64,000 nucleotides of DNA from Macrostomum hystrix (lineage: Eukaryota > Platyhelminthes > Macrostomidae): NCBI GenBank assembly GCA_950097015.1, contig CATNEN010000001.1:17302501-17366500 (forward strand), given 5' to 3'. A program made the position numbers and the translations under genes. This document shows positions 44,085 through 56,340 of the stretch, in pieces. The notes beneath the pieces are model-generated. The model saw only the letters and a list, made by a program, of their open reading frames with translations, was not told where the DNA came from and ran no database searches. Each line of letters starts with the position of its first letter. Position 1 is the stretch's first letter.

Positions 44085-47000
44085 ATGAACCTGAATATTC
44101 AGTCGCCGCCTTTGGCCCAGTTCTACAGCTCATACACCGGCCAGCCGCAGGTAAGTGGCATTCCTGACTGGGCCATTTCGCATTCGCACAATGCTAATAT
44201 TTGCTGCTATAGGCTGATAGCAACTGATAGCTAACTGGCGACTCATTGGAATGTCACGCCAGTTTAACATTGCTGGCATCTTGACAGACAACTATCGCTT
44301 GTGTAGTTTGACCACACAATAGCAACGAATTAGTATTTCCAATGGCTATTAACATCTATCTGCTTCTGAGAATATAAACTGCTTTACAGGTAGAACTTAT
44401 ATCATCTTATCACAGAATTTGTTATCAAAGTCTCCCTCACTCTCCCTCACTCACTCTCCCTCACTTACTCTCCCTCACTTTCTCTCCCCCACTCACTCTC
44501 ACTCACTCTCCCTCACTTTCTCTCCCTCACTCACTCTCCCTCACTCACTCTCCCTCACTTTCTCTCCCTCACTCACTCTCCCCCAATCACTCTCCCTCAC
44601 TTTCTCTCCCTCACTCACTCTCCCCCAATCACTCTCCCTCACTCACTCTCCCTCACTCACTCTCCCTCACTCACTCTCCCTCACTTTCTCTCCCTCACTC
44701 ACTCTCCCCCAATCACTCTCCCTCACTTTCTCTCCCTCACTCACTCTCCCCCAATCACTCTCCCTCACTCACTCTCCCCCACTCACTCTCCCTCACTCAC
44801 TCTCCCTCACTTTCTCTCCCTCACTCACTCTCCCCCACTCACTCTCCCTCACTCTCCCTCACTCACTCTCCCTCACTCACTCTCCCTCACTCACTCTCCC
44901 CCACTCACTCTCCCTCACTCACTCTCCCTCACTCACTCTCCCCCACTCACTCTCACTCACTTTCCCTCACTTACTCTCCCCCACTCACTCTCCCTCACTC
45001 ACTCTCCCTCACTCACTCTCCCTCACTCACTCTCCCTCACTCACTCTCCCCCACTCACTCTCACTCACTCTCCCTCACTTACTCTCCCTCACTTTCTCTC
45101 CCCCCACTCACTCTCCCCCACTCACTCTCACTCACTCTCCCTCACTTACTCTCCCTCACTTACTCTCCCTCACTTACTCTCCCTCACTTTCTCTCCCCCA
45201 CTCACTCTCCCCCACTCACTCTCCCTCACTCACTCTCCCCCACTCACTCTCCCTCACTCACTCTCCCTCACTCACTCTCCCCCACTCACTCTCCCCCACT
45301 CACTCTCACTCACTCTCCCTCACTTACTCTCCCTCACTTTCTCTCCCCCCACTCACTCTCCCCCACTCACTCTCACTCACTCTCCCTCACTTACTCTCCC
45401 TCACTTACTCTCCCTCACTTACTCTCCCTCACTTTCTCTCCCCCACTCACTCTCCCCCACTCACTCTCACTCACTCTCCCTCACTTACTCTCCCTCACTT
45501 ACTCTCCCTCACTTACTCTCCCTCACTCACTCTCACTCACTCTCCCCCACTCACTCTCACTCACTCTCCCTCACTTACTCTCCCTCACTTACTCTCCCTC
45601 ACTCACTCTCACTCACTCTCCCTCACTTACTCTCCCCCACTCATCTCACTCACTCTCCCCCACTCACTCTCCCTCACTCACTCTCCCCCACTCACTCTCA
45701 CTCACTCTCCCTCACTCACTCTCCCTCACTCACTCTCCCCCACTCACTCTCACTCACTCTCCCTCACTCACTCTCCCTCACTCACTCTCCCCCACTCACT
45801 CTCACTCACTCTCCCTCACTTACTCTCCCTCACTCACTCTCACTCACTCTCCCCCACTCACTCTCACTCACTCTCCCTCACTTACTCTCCCTCACTTACT
45901 CTCCCTCACTCACTCTCACTCACTCACTCTCCCCCACTCACTCTCACTCACTCTCCCTCACTTACTCTCCCTCACTTACTCTCCCTCACTTACTCTCCCT
46001 CACTCACTCTCACTCACTCTCCCCCACTCACTCTCACTCACTCTCCCTCACTTACTCTCCCTCACTTACTCTCCCTCACTCACTCTCCCTCACTTACTCT
46101 CCCTCACTCACTCTCACTCACTCTCCCCCACTCACTCTCACTCACTCTCCCTCACTTACTCTCCCTCACTTACTCTCCCTCACTCACTCTCACTCACTCT
46201 CCCTCACTTACTCTCCCTCACTCACTCTCACTCACTCTCCCCCACTCACTCTCACTCACTCTCCCTCACTTACTCTCCCTCACTCACTCTCACTCACTCT
46301 CCCCCACTCACTCTCACTCACTCTCCCTCACTTACTCTCCCTCACTTACTCTCCCTCACTCACTCTCCCTCACTTACTCTCCCTCACTCACTCTCACTCA
46401 CTCTCCCCCACTCACTCTCACTCACTCTCCCTCACTCACTCTCCCTCACTCACTCTCCCCCACTCACTCTCACTCACTCTCCCTCACTTACTCTCCCTCA
46501 CTTACTCTCCCTCACTTACTCTCCCTCACTCACTCTCACTCACTCTCCCCCACTCACTCTCACTCACTCTCCCTCACTTACTCTCCCTCACTTACTCTCC
46601 CTCACTCACTCTCCCTCACTTACTCTCCCTCACTCACTCTCACTCACTCTCCCCCACTCACTCTCACTCACTCTCCCTCACTTACTCTCCCTCACTTACT
46701 CTCCCTCACTCACTCTCACTCACTCTCCCTCACTTACTCTCCCCCACTCATCTCACTCACTCTCCCCCACTCATCTCACTCACTCTCCCCCACTCACTCT
46801 CCCCCACTCACTCTCACTCACTCTCCCTCACTTACTCTCACTCACTCTCCCCCACTCACTCTCCCTCACTCACTCTCCCTCACTCACTCTCCCTCACTCA
46901 CTCTCCCTCAATCACTACAAAGAACCCGGTTTGTACTTTGATCAGTTTCATAGAGATGCCATCGTCCCCTGTTAGTTACTAAAATAGCAATGCCCCGCTG

Positions 47001-49580
47001 TGACTTCCTGACAGCAGTCAGGTAGTCTGGTCGTTGTCGTGATCTGCGCTAGGTTTCGTCGCAGAATTTCAGCTGTGTTTACAAAAAAATCGAACAAAAA
47101 ATCGAATAATGATGACAGTTTGTTTAAACGATACATGCCTCTGGAATTAGAATCCTGTTCAATTGTAGGAACATCCACGTGACTTGTGCATGTTATATGC
47201 TTGCTAAATTAGTTTTTCAACTCGATAATAAAGCTTGTTACTAATGACAACAGAACAGTTGCTATCGAGTAGCTGAATGTTATTGGCTGAAATTACTTAA
47301 TGGGTTCAATGGAATGCCTGTATGCCTACAAACTGTAAACTACGCAGGGGTTATGCAACTGCGGGTCAACTTCCAATTCAAAGTTTTTGAAAGCGAAGCT
47401 AATAGCATGAGACATGCTGTTTATAAATGTGCCAAAATTCTGACTGGTTAAGAGCTAAATGCATATACCTTTTAACAACTGCCTACTTTAACGACTTTGT
47501 TATAATCTACTGTGATCACCGATCAAAATGGGTCCGTTGTCTATCACATCCGCTCGGCGGAATCCGCCCAATATTTATCACATCCGCTCGGCGGAATCCG
47601 CCCCTTGTTTATTATATCCACCCTTCTCTATCAAATCCGCCCCTGTCTTTCAAATCCGCTCTTCGGAATCCGCTAACAAGCCGTTCGCTCCCACCCTGAC
47701 AGCTTTCAGTCGCTCACCATCACAGCACTGGCAGCGCGTTCGATCATTGCATCCCTCATGCCGCCGCTGCCGCAGCAGCAGCCGCAGCCGCCGCCGCCGC
47801 CGCCGCCGCGGCCGCAGTCGCCTCTACCGAAGTCGATCAAATTGGTCCCGCCAGCGTCGCTGTGACGTCGCAACATCCGTTGTCAATCAAAGTGGGCAGC
47901 AACAACACCAGCGCTCATTCCACAGCCAAGTCCGACCAGCTGTCGCCGCAGTTGTACAGCTTCTCGGAGTCCCTGGCTCATCATCATCAGCTGCAGCAGC
48001 AGGACCAGCAGCAGCAGCAGCTACTGCTTCCCCACCCGCTGCCGCGGTTCCAGCCAAAGTCCGACAGCCACTCACCGGTGGCGACGCCTTGCACAAGGTC
48101 GCGAAGTCCAACCGACGATCAGGACGTGAACTCGCCGCGGGCCACGGCCATGTACGTCAGCGCCAACTGCCTGCTGCTGTCATACATCGGATCCGCCAGC
48201 GTTGATCAGGCTGTGCAGGATCACTTCAACAAGGCGCTGAACCAGCCGTCAAGTTTCTCGCGCGAGCATCCGGGCAGCAGGCCGAGCTGGCCGCAGGACT
48301 ATGTCCTGGAGCCGCACCAGACACAGCTGCACCAGCATCAGCAGCAGCAGCAGCATCACCATCATCACCGCAGTCACCAGCATCAGCAGCACGCCAGCAG
48401 CTATCTACTTCAGCAGCATTCGGAGCAACAGCTGCAGCATCATCAGCTTCAGCACCAGTTTCACGACAGCCACCTGCAGCATCAGCAGCACCATCATCTA
48501 GACGCTTCTATTCAGCAGCATCAGCAGCAGCAGAGCTCTAGAACACCGTCGTGGTCCTCCGCCTATCACATGGCCTACCACAACCAGCTGTCCCAGTACC
48601 ACCCGCCAGCTAGCCAGAACCCATATCCCACATATTATCCCACGTATGACTCCAGCACCGCGGCCGCAGCTGCCGCTTACAGCTCCCTGCACGCCTCCTA
48701 CAAGCTGGACCCAGGAGCTGCGGCTGCTGCTGCGGCCGCCGCCTCGGCCACCTCCCCGCTTGATGCCTGGACTAGTCAAGCATTCAGACACTTCGCTGCT
48801 AGCGGCACGGACAAGTGAGTACCAGAGGGTGTCTGTCTGTGGGTGTCTGCCTGTGGGTGTCTGTCTGTGGGTGTCTGTCTGTGGGTGTCTGTCTGTGGGT
48901 GTCTGCCTGTGGGTGTCTGTCTGTGGGTGTCTGTCTGTGGGTGTCTGTCTGTGGGTGTCTGTCTGTGGGTGTCTGTCTGTGGGTGTCTGTCTGTGGGTGT
49001 CTGTCTGTGGGTGTCTGTCTGTGGGTGTCTGTCTGGGGGCTTCTTTCTTTGGGTGTCTGTCGGAGTGTGTCTGTCCAAGGTTGTCTGTGGGTGTCTGTCT
49101 TTGGGTGTCTGTTTGAGGGTGTCTGTCTGTGTGTCCGTCTGTGTGTGTCTGTCTGTGGGTGTCTGTGGACATAAAAATCCAATTTTAGTTTCTATGTGTA
49201 AAATAACTCAAGCCAACTAACCTTTGGTTTCAAAACTCATCTTACCAGCTTTCTAGCGATCAATATTTTCAAATTTTCATTCGTTTTTTCGTTTTACTAT
49301 TTTTACTTGAAAAAAACCGCATTAAGCTTACTCACCAGCCTAAGTCAGTAGCAAGATGCGCACATGATCATTAAAAAATGTATATATCTAAAAAATAAAA
49401 AATTTCAGTGTTCTCAGCAGCTATGCTTATCAGCCAGTGGACAAGAAGCTGGCGGAAGATCCGTGGAAGGCTCTCTACCAGCAGCATCAGCAGCAGCACC
49501 AGCAGCAGCAGTCAGCAATAGTAGGATCCTATGCCACTTCGTCATATGCAGCTCGTAGAGATTCTCTGTGGCTGCAGTGA
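44085..49580 (+). CDS. vg: Vestigial orthologue (TEAD/Scalloped cofactor), three exons
   Basis: Exons are 44085-44150 (MNLNIQSPPLAQFYSSYTGQ.., donor GTAAGT), 47703-48814 (acceptor CCCTGACAG, donor GTGAGT) and 49409-49580 (acceptor AATTTCAG). Phases 0 and 2 fit, giving 449 aa. The diagnostic feature is a TONDU domain at about residues 172-204, starting MYVSANCLLLSYIG and ending VQDHFNKALNQP, which binds TEAD proteins. Around it lie poly-Ala near residue 40, a Q/H-rich stretch between about residues 225 and 300, and a second Ala tract before the exon 2 donor. The domain sits within one long exon. Vestigial-class proteins have no DNA-binding domain and act in the nucleus by retargeting TEAD factors. 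The first exon is assigned from its ATG, donor and matching phase, so it is less certain than exons 2 and 3. Confidence 0.88.
44151..44429 (+). other. Unique start of vestigial intron 1
   Basis: Nothing recognisable precedes the array. Confidence 0.4.
44430..46916. repeat. 2.5-kb pyrimidine-rich array in vestigial intron 1
   Basis: It is built from CACTCTCC, CTCACTCA and CTTACTCTCC modules of 8-12 bp, with longer blocks (for example CTCCCCCACTCACTCTCACT) recurring in register. On the transcribed strand it is a 2.5-kb C/T/A tract with no G. The 840-codon open frame through it is an artefact. Confidence 0.95.
46917..47702 (+). other. Unique end of vestigial intron 1 with dyad repeats
   Basis: ATCACATCCGCTCGGCGGAA, continuing TCCGCC, occurs twice 33 bp apart (about 47543 and 47576), with degenerate copies to about 47672. 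Each holds the near-palindrome GGCGGAATCCGCC. The last copies lie 30-160 bp upstream of the exon 2 acceptor. Confidence 0.6.
48828..49168. repeat. 14-bp minisatellite GGGTGTCTGTCTGT in vestigial intron 2
   Basis: About 24 copies begin 14 bp after the exon 2 donor. The right third degenerates. Confidence 0.95.
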
Positions 49581-49744
49581 CGCGAATGATATTCGAGGCC
49601 AGAAGAACTGTGCTATTGTAAATCTAATTCTTCTGTTCATCTCTTTTTTTGGAACCGTTGCTTTAGTTTTGCTTTTTATTTCAAGACGCAGGATATTGAT
49701 AACCGTTTTAATTGAAAACTCTTGTATTGACTCTCGATTGACAT

Positions 49745-50680
49745 TGAGCATGGGATAGCACGGGAGACAGTGGGATAACAGCGGAGACAGTGGGATAACA
49801 GGGGAGACAGTGGGATAACAGCGGAGACAGTGGGATAACAGGGGAGACAGTGGGATAACAGGGCAGACAGTGGGTTAACAGGGGAGACAGTGGGATAACA
49901 GGGGAGACAGTGGGATAACAGGGGAGACAGTGGGATAACAGGGCAGACAGTGGGATAACAGGGGAGACAGTGGGATAACAGGGGAGACAGTGGGATAACA
50001 GCGGAGACAGTGGGATAACAGGGGAGACAGTGGGATAACAGCGGAGACAGTGGGATAACAGCGGAGACGAGGGATAACAGGAATGACAGTGGGAGAACAA
50101 GGGAGACAGTGGGATAGCAGGGGAGACAGTGGGATAACAGGGGAGACAGTGGGATAACAGCGGAGACAGTGGGATAACAGGAATGACAGTGGGAGAACAA
50201 GGGAGATATTGGGGTAACAGGGCAGACAGTGGGATAACAGGGGAGAAGGTGGGATAACAGAGGAGACAGTGGGATAACAGGGGAGACAGTGGGATAACAG
50301 CGGAGACAGTGGGATAACAGGAATGACAGTGGGAAAACAAGGGAGACAGTGGGGTAACAGGGCAGACAGTGGGATAACAGGGGAGAAGGTGGGATAACAG
50401 AGGAGACAGTGGGATAACAGGGGTGACAGTGGGATATCAGGGGAGATATCAGGGGAGATAGTGAGCTGCTCGAGAAGGTGGGATAACAGAGGAGACAGTG
50501 GGATAACAGGGGTGACAGTGGGATAACAGAGGAGACAGTGGGATAACAGGGGTGACAGTGGGATATCAGGGGAGATATCAGGGGAGATAGTGAGCTGCTC
50601 GAGAAGGTGGGATAACAGAGGAGACAGTGGGATAACATGGGTGACAGTGGGATATCAGGGGAGATAGTGGGGGATAACAG
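49745..50680. repeat. 20-bp minisatellite ACAGTGGGATAACAGGGGAG
   Basis: About 46 copies occur with GGGGAG, GCGGAG and GGGCAG variants. Toward the right a larger block containing GATATCAGGGGAGATA and GTGAGCTGCTCGAGAAGG is itself duplicated at about 50436 and 50560. Confidence 0.94.
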
Positions 50681-51184
50681 CATCTCAAATTCATTGTCCC
50701 GTAAATAGTGTTTGCAAATCCATTTTTCGGTGGAATGTATATTCTGGCGCAGGTAATATAGCACACTTCAAAGCATATATTTTATTTCATCATACCTTGG
50801 TTTCTGTGGTTCCTCTTGCTAGAGAGTGTTAATATCGGATTTGCGTGCGTGCGTCTCCCCTATCGTGTTTCTTAGAAAATGTTCCGTTAATGTGTCACGT
50901 GGACTTCTGAGCTAGAAACCCTCTATGACTGTAATAATCCTTTTGTTCTATTTCAAAAGGCACAGAGCACTGTAAATGGGACAAATAAAAAACTTACTTC
51001 TTTCGTTCTTCTTTCTTTGTTGATTTTCCTTGCGGTGGTGCTCAGAAATACAAAATCTGGCGACTTTAAGTTTCTTATTTCGCTTTGATGTGCCGCGATT
51101 GCAATGATTAAGAAAGCGCAACCAGGTACAATACAAACATATACTCGCATTGTCAAGCTACTCAGGTATCACAGTGCGTATTTT
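50681..51184. other. Unique sequence between two arrays
   Basis: Short frames only; no gene is recognised. Confidence 0.35.
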
Positions 51185-52908
51185 AGTATCAGACAGTACA
51201 CTCAGGTGTCAGACAGTACACTCAGGTGTCAGACAGTACACTCAGGTGTCAGACAGTACACTCAGGTGTCAGACAGTACACTCAGGTGTCAGACAGTACA
51301 CTCAGGTGTCAGACAGTACACTCAGGTGTCAGACAGTACACTCAGGTGTCAGACAGTACACTCAGGTGTCAGACAGTACACTCAGGTGTCAGACAGTACA
51401 CTCAGGTATCAGACAGTACACTCAGGTATCAGACAGTACACTCAGGTGTCAGACAGTACACTCAGGTATCAGACAGTACACTCAGGTGTCAGACAGTACA
51501 CTCAGGTGTCAGACAGTACACTCAGGTATCAGACAGTACACTCAGGTGTCAGACAGTACACTCAGGTATCAGACAGTACACTCAGGTGTCAGACAGTACA
51601 CTCAGGTGTCAGACAGTACACTCAGGTGTCAGACAGTACACTCAGGTGTCAGACAGTACACTCAGGTGTCAGACAGTACACTCAGGTGTCAGACAGTACA
51701 CTCAGGTATCAGACAGTACACTCAGGTGTCAGACAGTACACTCAGGTATCAGACAGTACACTCAGGTGTCAGACAGTACACTCAGGTGTCAGACAGTACA
51801 CTCAGGTGTCAGACAGTACACTCAGGTGTCAGACAGTACACTCAGGTGTCAGACAGTACACTCAGGTATCAGACAGTACACTCAGGTATCAGACAGTACA
51901 CTCAGGTGTCAGACAGTACACTCAGGTATCAGACAGTACACTCAGGTGTCAGACAGTACACTCAGGTGTCAGACAGTACACTCAGGTATCAGACAGTACA
52001 CTCAGGTGTCAGACAGTACACTCAGGTATCAGACAGTACACTCAGGTGTCAGACAGTACACTCAGGTGTCAGACAGTACACTCAGGTGTCAGACAGTACA
52101 CTCAGGTGTCAGACAGTACACTCAGGTGTCAGACAGTACACTCAGGTGTCAGACAGTACACTCAGGTATCAGACAGTACACTCAGGTGTCAGACAGTACA
52201 CTCAGGTATCAGACAGTACACTCAGGTGTCAGACAGTACACTCAGGTGTCAGACAGTACACTCAGGTGTCAGACAGTACACTCAGGTGTCAGACAGTACA
52301 CTCAGGTATCAGACAGTACACTCAGGTGTCAGACAGTACACTCAGGTATCAGACAGTACACTCAGGTATCAGACAGTACACTCAGGTATCAGACAGTACA
52401 CTCAGGTGTCAGACAGTACACTCAGGTGTCAGACAGTACACTCAGGTATCAGACAGTACACTCAGGTATCAGACAGTACACTCAGGTGTCAGACAGTACA
52501 CTCAGGTATCAGACAGTACACTCAGGTGTCAGACAGTACACTCAGGTGTCAGACAGTACACTCAGGTATCAGACAGTACACTCAGGTATCAGACAGTACA
52601 CTCAGGTATCAGACAGTACACTCAGGTGTCAGACAGTACACTCAGGTGTCAGACAGTACACTCAGGTATCAGACAGTACACTCAGGTATCAGACAGTACA
52701 CTCAGGTGTCAGACAGTACACTCAGGTGTCAGACAGTACACTCAGGTGTCAGACAGTACACTCAGGTATCAGACAGTACACTCAGGTGTCAGACAGTACA
52801 CTCAGGTATCAGACAGTACACTCAGGTGTCAGACAGTACACTCAGGTATCAGACAGTACACTCAGGTGTCAGACAGTACACTCAGGTATCAGACAGTACC
52901 CTCAGGTA
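51185..52908. repeat. 20-bp minisatellite ACACTCAGGTGTCAGACAGT, about 86 near-identical copies
   Basis: Copies are identical except for one position (GGTGTC or GGTATC). The left 11 units are mostly the G type and the right half is mixed. Three frames are open for 1.7 kb, an artefact of the 60-bp triplet of units. Confidence 0.97.
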
Positions 52909-53284
52909 TCGCATGCAAATCCGCTTCAGTTTGGTTGAAAATTGAATACATGTCACTGACAGCAGCCTGTTTCAGTTCCCAGCAAACTGGCGTGACTAAA
53001 GTGCATCCCTCATTTGTTGGACTTCAAGAATAGCGCATTATGCAGTTTTATTTGAAAAAGAAATTATACTCGCGGATGCGTGACAATGGAATGGGGGGGT
53101 CCGATTGTTGACAGCCTGATGATAAAATTGACAATGAAATGCAGGATAAACATACCACCCTTCTTTTAGCCCAAGGGAGAGTGAATATTTTATATGTTTT
53201 CCGCGCTAGTTGGTTAAATATAAAGTTCTTTGTTTCAGCCACAGGTAAGAATTGAGTTCCAGCACTAGCAGTGGTTAAACTGTG
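52909..53284. other. Unique intergenic sequence
   Basis: No gene is recognised. Confidence 0.35.
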
Positions 53285-53515
53285 GGGTGGTTGTGACCCA
53301 ACCCCCTAACCAGTCCATGGACTGAACTATCCCTGTACCTGAGTTCCTGAGTTCGATTCCGCGACGATTTGGGGTTTAGGGGGCTTGTCGTGCAATTTAT
53401 GTCATTGAGGTCCAACCTCCAAGGCACAGTGAGAGTGTACTGACTGCCTGACGATGAGAAAGTCAGGGCAGATGTACACACCTGTGTGAGTGTGTGCCTG
53501 AGTACAGCATCTGAC
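53285..53515 (+). repeat. SINE family B, partial copy joined to SINE A-like sequence
   Basis: The left 50 bp contains CCAGTCCATGGACTGAAC, which belongs to the 3' part of SINE A. It is followed by a B-type box (GAGTTCGATTCCGCG) and B body (CACAGTGAGAGTGTACTG, CTGACGATGAGAAAGTCA). Confidence 0.75.
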
Positions 53516-53905
53516 AATGAAATATGGTTTCTACTTTAATTTGGCATTCCACAATACAATAGCAGATTTCTGGCCTATCGAAACTGCTTTGCTTTGCCCA
53601 ATCAAAATCTGAGAAAAAACTTTTTTTTACGATTCTCGGGACATCCCTGAGCAAATCAACATTAGACAGATATAAGATCAACATCCCTGAATCTCATTAT
53701 GAAGGCCTCGTCACACCGATTCTTCTGTTGCGGGAAACTGAAGTAAAAAACTAACAGCTTTTCTCAGAGTTGAAAGCTTTGTCAATATACTCAATCTGTT
53801 GCGCGTGTACTCCTGCCAGAAAGCGGTATAAATCAGTATCAATTTTCTTTAGGACTAGATTTTCATTTTCCACTATAAAATATTTTTATAATACGAGTAC
53901 AATAT
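53516..53905. other. AT-rich intergenic sequence upstream of the receptor cluster
   Basis: Nothing recognisable. Confidence 0.35.
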
Positions 53906-53910
53906 ATTTG

Positions 53911-54110
53911 CTCTGAGCACACACTCACACGGGTGTGTACATCTGCCCTGACTTTCTCATCGTCAGGCAGTGTACACTCTCACTGTGCCTTGGAGGTTGG
54001 CCCTCAAGGGCGTAAATTGCACCACAAGCCCCCAAGCCTTCCCTCCGCGGCTGCGCCCCAAAGAAATGAGACCTCACCGCGGAATCGAGCTCAGGGACCT
54101 CGCAAATCCT
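53911..54110 (-). repeat. SINE family B, copy directly upstream of receptor 1
   Basis: It has the B body (minus orientation) with CCGCGGCTGCGCCCCAAAGA and a head truncated after TCGAGCTCAGGGACCTCG. It ends about 65 bp before the receptor 1 ATG. Confidence 0.82.
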
Positions 54111-54176
54111 TGAATTAGCCGCTTCAAATAGTGGAGGTATCGGCCTTCATTTCAGCACTGCTCGAAGTTCTGCACA

Positions 54177-55313
54177 ATGGCTCCCAACGAAACGTCAAGT
54201 TGGAATGCGACAACCGATTCGAACAGCAGCTCGGCTGGTCCCGTCTGCCCGATGCTGGAGCAGCACGGCTGGACGATGACCTACCCCGCAGCCTACTACA
54301 GCTTCTACTCAACCGTGGCGCTCGTGGCCATTGTTGGAAACTCGGCCATCTTGGCCGTCACCCGGAGCCATCCCGAAGTGATTCAGCGTCGAACCTACCG
54401 CCTGCTGACTCAAGCGATGAGCGTCTGCGAGCTCGTGCTGGCCTGCGACCTCATCGCCATGATGTTTCGCAACGGGGTCGGCTACTGGAATCGGACGGGG
54501 CGCAGCGTCGGTCATGCCATGCTAGTCAGCGATGCCTGGGACGCTGAAGCTGAGAACCAGTTCTACCACCGGTGCGGCAGTTTGTTTTAATGCAAGCAAA
54601 AAACCATTCTTGTATTGTCACCCGAGAAGACATGTTTGAGGTCACTCTCTCATTGCAGAGGCCTCACTATGCTCAAGCTTGTCTTGAGCATTCGCGATGT
54701 CTCAATCGCATGCGAGGTGTTTTTCTACGCACTGCTGGCCTGGGACCGCGTACTGGCCATTGCTCAGCCGCTGAGCACAGTCTGGTCGCATCGACTTGTT
54801 GGCGCCATTGTCAGCTTCGGAGTTGTTACCATGGCAACGGTTGAGACCAGTCTTCAGTCCTGGCTGCTGACTGCAGTAGCCGCAGCTGACAGAGCCGGAG
54901 ACGAGCTGCGCGTCTGCGACCTTCTGGTGCGAGTTGTCGCGAACAATGTCGTGGCAAAGTCGGGCGCGATGGTGAGTTTCTACCTGCTCTCGCTGGCTGC
55001 CTACCTGGCCACCGCCTGCCTGCTGCTCAAGCGCTGCTGGAAGACTCATCGGGCTACTCAAGCAGCTCAGACTCAGCAGGACAAGATGCAGCTGGGCAAG
55101 CCGATGGCCGCTCTCGTTGCTGGCAACCTGCTGCACTTTATCAGCATCTTGCCGCTGGCCATTCACAGCAGCGGCCTGGCGAAGGTCGACTGGATCGCTT
55201 TCGATGCCTTCTTCTGCAACTGCGCCGTGATTCCCTGCCTCGCCATCGCATTCAATGCAGCCATGCGACAGCAGCTTCGGAGAATGCTGACACCTTCTCG
55301 ATGCAAACGGTGA
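54177..55313 (+). CDS. Rhodopsin-like 7TM receptor, cluster member 1 (two exons)
   Basis: Exons are 54177-54571 and 54659-55313; an 87-bp intron splits the arginine of FYHR|GLTM (phase 2), giving 349 aa. The N-terminus carries several N-x-S/T sites. TM1 has IVGNSAILAV with the class A Gly-Asn, TM2 has LACDL, TM3 ends WDRVLAIAQPL (DRY-type motif as DRV), TM5 starts MVSFYLLSL, TM6 has HFISILPLAI and TM7 has FFCNCAVIPCLAIAFNAAMR. The last is an NPxxY equivalent that keeps only the proline, so signalling chemistry may be unusual. The C-tail is short. This is probably a lineage-specific orphan chemoreceptor or peptide/amine receptor; the ligand is unknown. Its TM5-TM7 coding block is almost identical to member 2. 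Confidence 0.85.
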
Positions 55314-56070
55314 CTCAGATAAGGTTTAGTTTCGACTGGTAACGCGAAAGGAAACGAGTGGTTGTTTACAAATCGAATATTTTGCACTTCAACAAAAGTC
55401 ACTGCGCCTATTTGGCTCTGGGCCTCCTTTCCGTCTCTCGGCCTCCCTACTTAAATCCTTTGTTGATTGACAAGAACTGCTTTACTCTAGACACCACTTT
55501 TACTGGTACTTTATCGTCTGCAATAAAAGACCAAGCAGTCTTCATAGCTTCGAGTTTAATTCACAATGAGCGTTGCTACTTTTAAAAGTGGGTTATAACA
55601 AGCTATTTTTATCAGCCCGTTTTAATAGTGCGTATATTTATCTAGCTGGTGTCATACTAGCTCGTTGAAGTTCCAGAAGCACATTCTTTGGCGAAGGCCA
55701 GTTAATCGCTGGACAATGAGATGATGAGGCGTCACCATGGCGTTCGTTCCGCCCACGCTGCAGTGGTCTAGTAGGAGTACATGCAGCCTATTGCCATGTT
55801 TGCTGATGCTCAAACGATCCAGGCTGAAAGCATCGATCGGATGCAGTTTACACAGCATCAGTAAATCTTGTTTACTTAGAAATATAAATTTGTCAATGCC
55901 ATCTGTGTCAATTGAGAGTGCAATTCTCAGGTATGCTTTTCGCTTATCGATCAAAGAAGCAAAGTAGAACTACTTCCTGAGTATATGAAGTAACATGATA
56001 ATGGCATTCTGTTTGCACTTTTACTGGTAGATTGCAGTTTTGCACTAGTTTGAATCAAACGAAAGTCGAA
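55314..56070. other. Receptor 1 3' flank; AATAAA at 55522; unclassified minus-strand ORF
   Basis: AATAAA at 55522-55527 could end the receptor 1 transcript. A 100-aa minus-strand frame at 55652-55954 (containing KFIFLSKQDLLMLCKLHPID) is more protein-like than its surroundings but has no homology I recognise; it may be an exon or an old transposon fragment. Confidence 0.25.
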
Positions 56071-56340
56071 ACTGGGGGTCGGTGGCAGAACGGTTAACGC
56101 GTTTGCCTTCTCGCCCCAAGGTCCCTGAGTTTGATTCCGCGGCGAGGCCACATTCATTTGGAGGGCTTGTGGTACAATTGACGCTCTTGAGGACCAACCT
56201 GAAAGGCACAGTGATAGTGCAACTGCGTGTGTGCTCAGGAGTCAGCGAAATGGGCAGAATTGCCTCCTCGCTGTCTGCGGGTCTAGTGCCACCGAAGGAT
56301 GTGCCATTGCCTGCAGCCCTCGTACAATTATTTTTATTAT
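56071..56340 (+). repeat. SINE family B, plus-strand copy
   Basis: The head GGTCGGTGGCAGAACGGTTA begins at about 56077 with box B GAGTTTGATTCC near 56127. The body lacks the CGCAGCCGCGG segment (internal deletion), and the copy ends in CAATTATTTTTATTATTT. Confidence 0.85.

Noticed and set aside
44419-46941. 840-codon plus-strand open frame of Leu/Ser/Thr/Pro/His repeats
   Set aside because: It is a read-through of a pyrimidine-rich array inside vestigial intron 1; there is no non-repeat domain.
49745-50680. Homing endonuclease (I-SceI-like) sites: units contain GGGATAACAGGG
   Set aside because: They match only the core of the 18-bp site and there is no endonuclease gene or intron; a chance resemblance of the repeat unit.
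51104-53033. Three overlapping 570-627-codon frames of QTVHSGVRQYTQVSDSTLR type
   Set aside because: A 20-bp unit repeats every 60 bp in all three frames with no stop, so the frames are a by-product of the array.
55652-55954. 100-aa minus-strand frame as a gene
   Set aside because: It looks mildly protein-like but I could find neither a start context nor flanking exons; left as unclassified.
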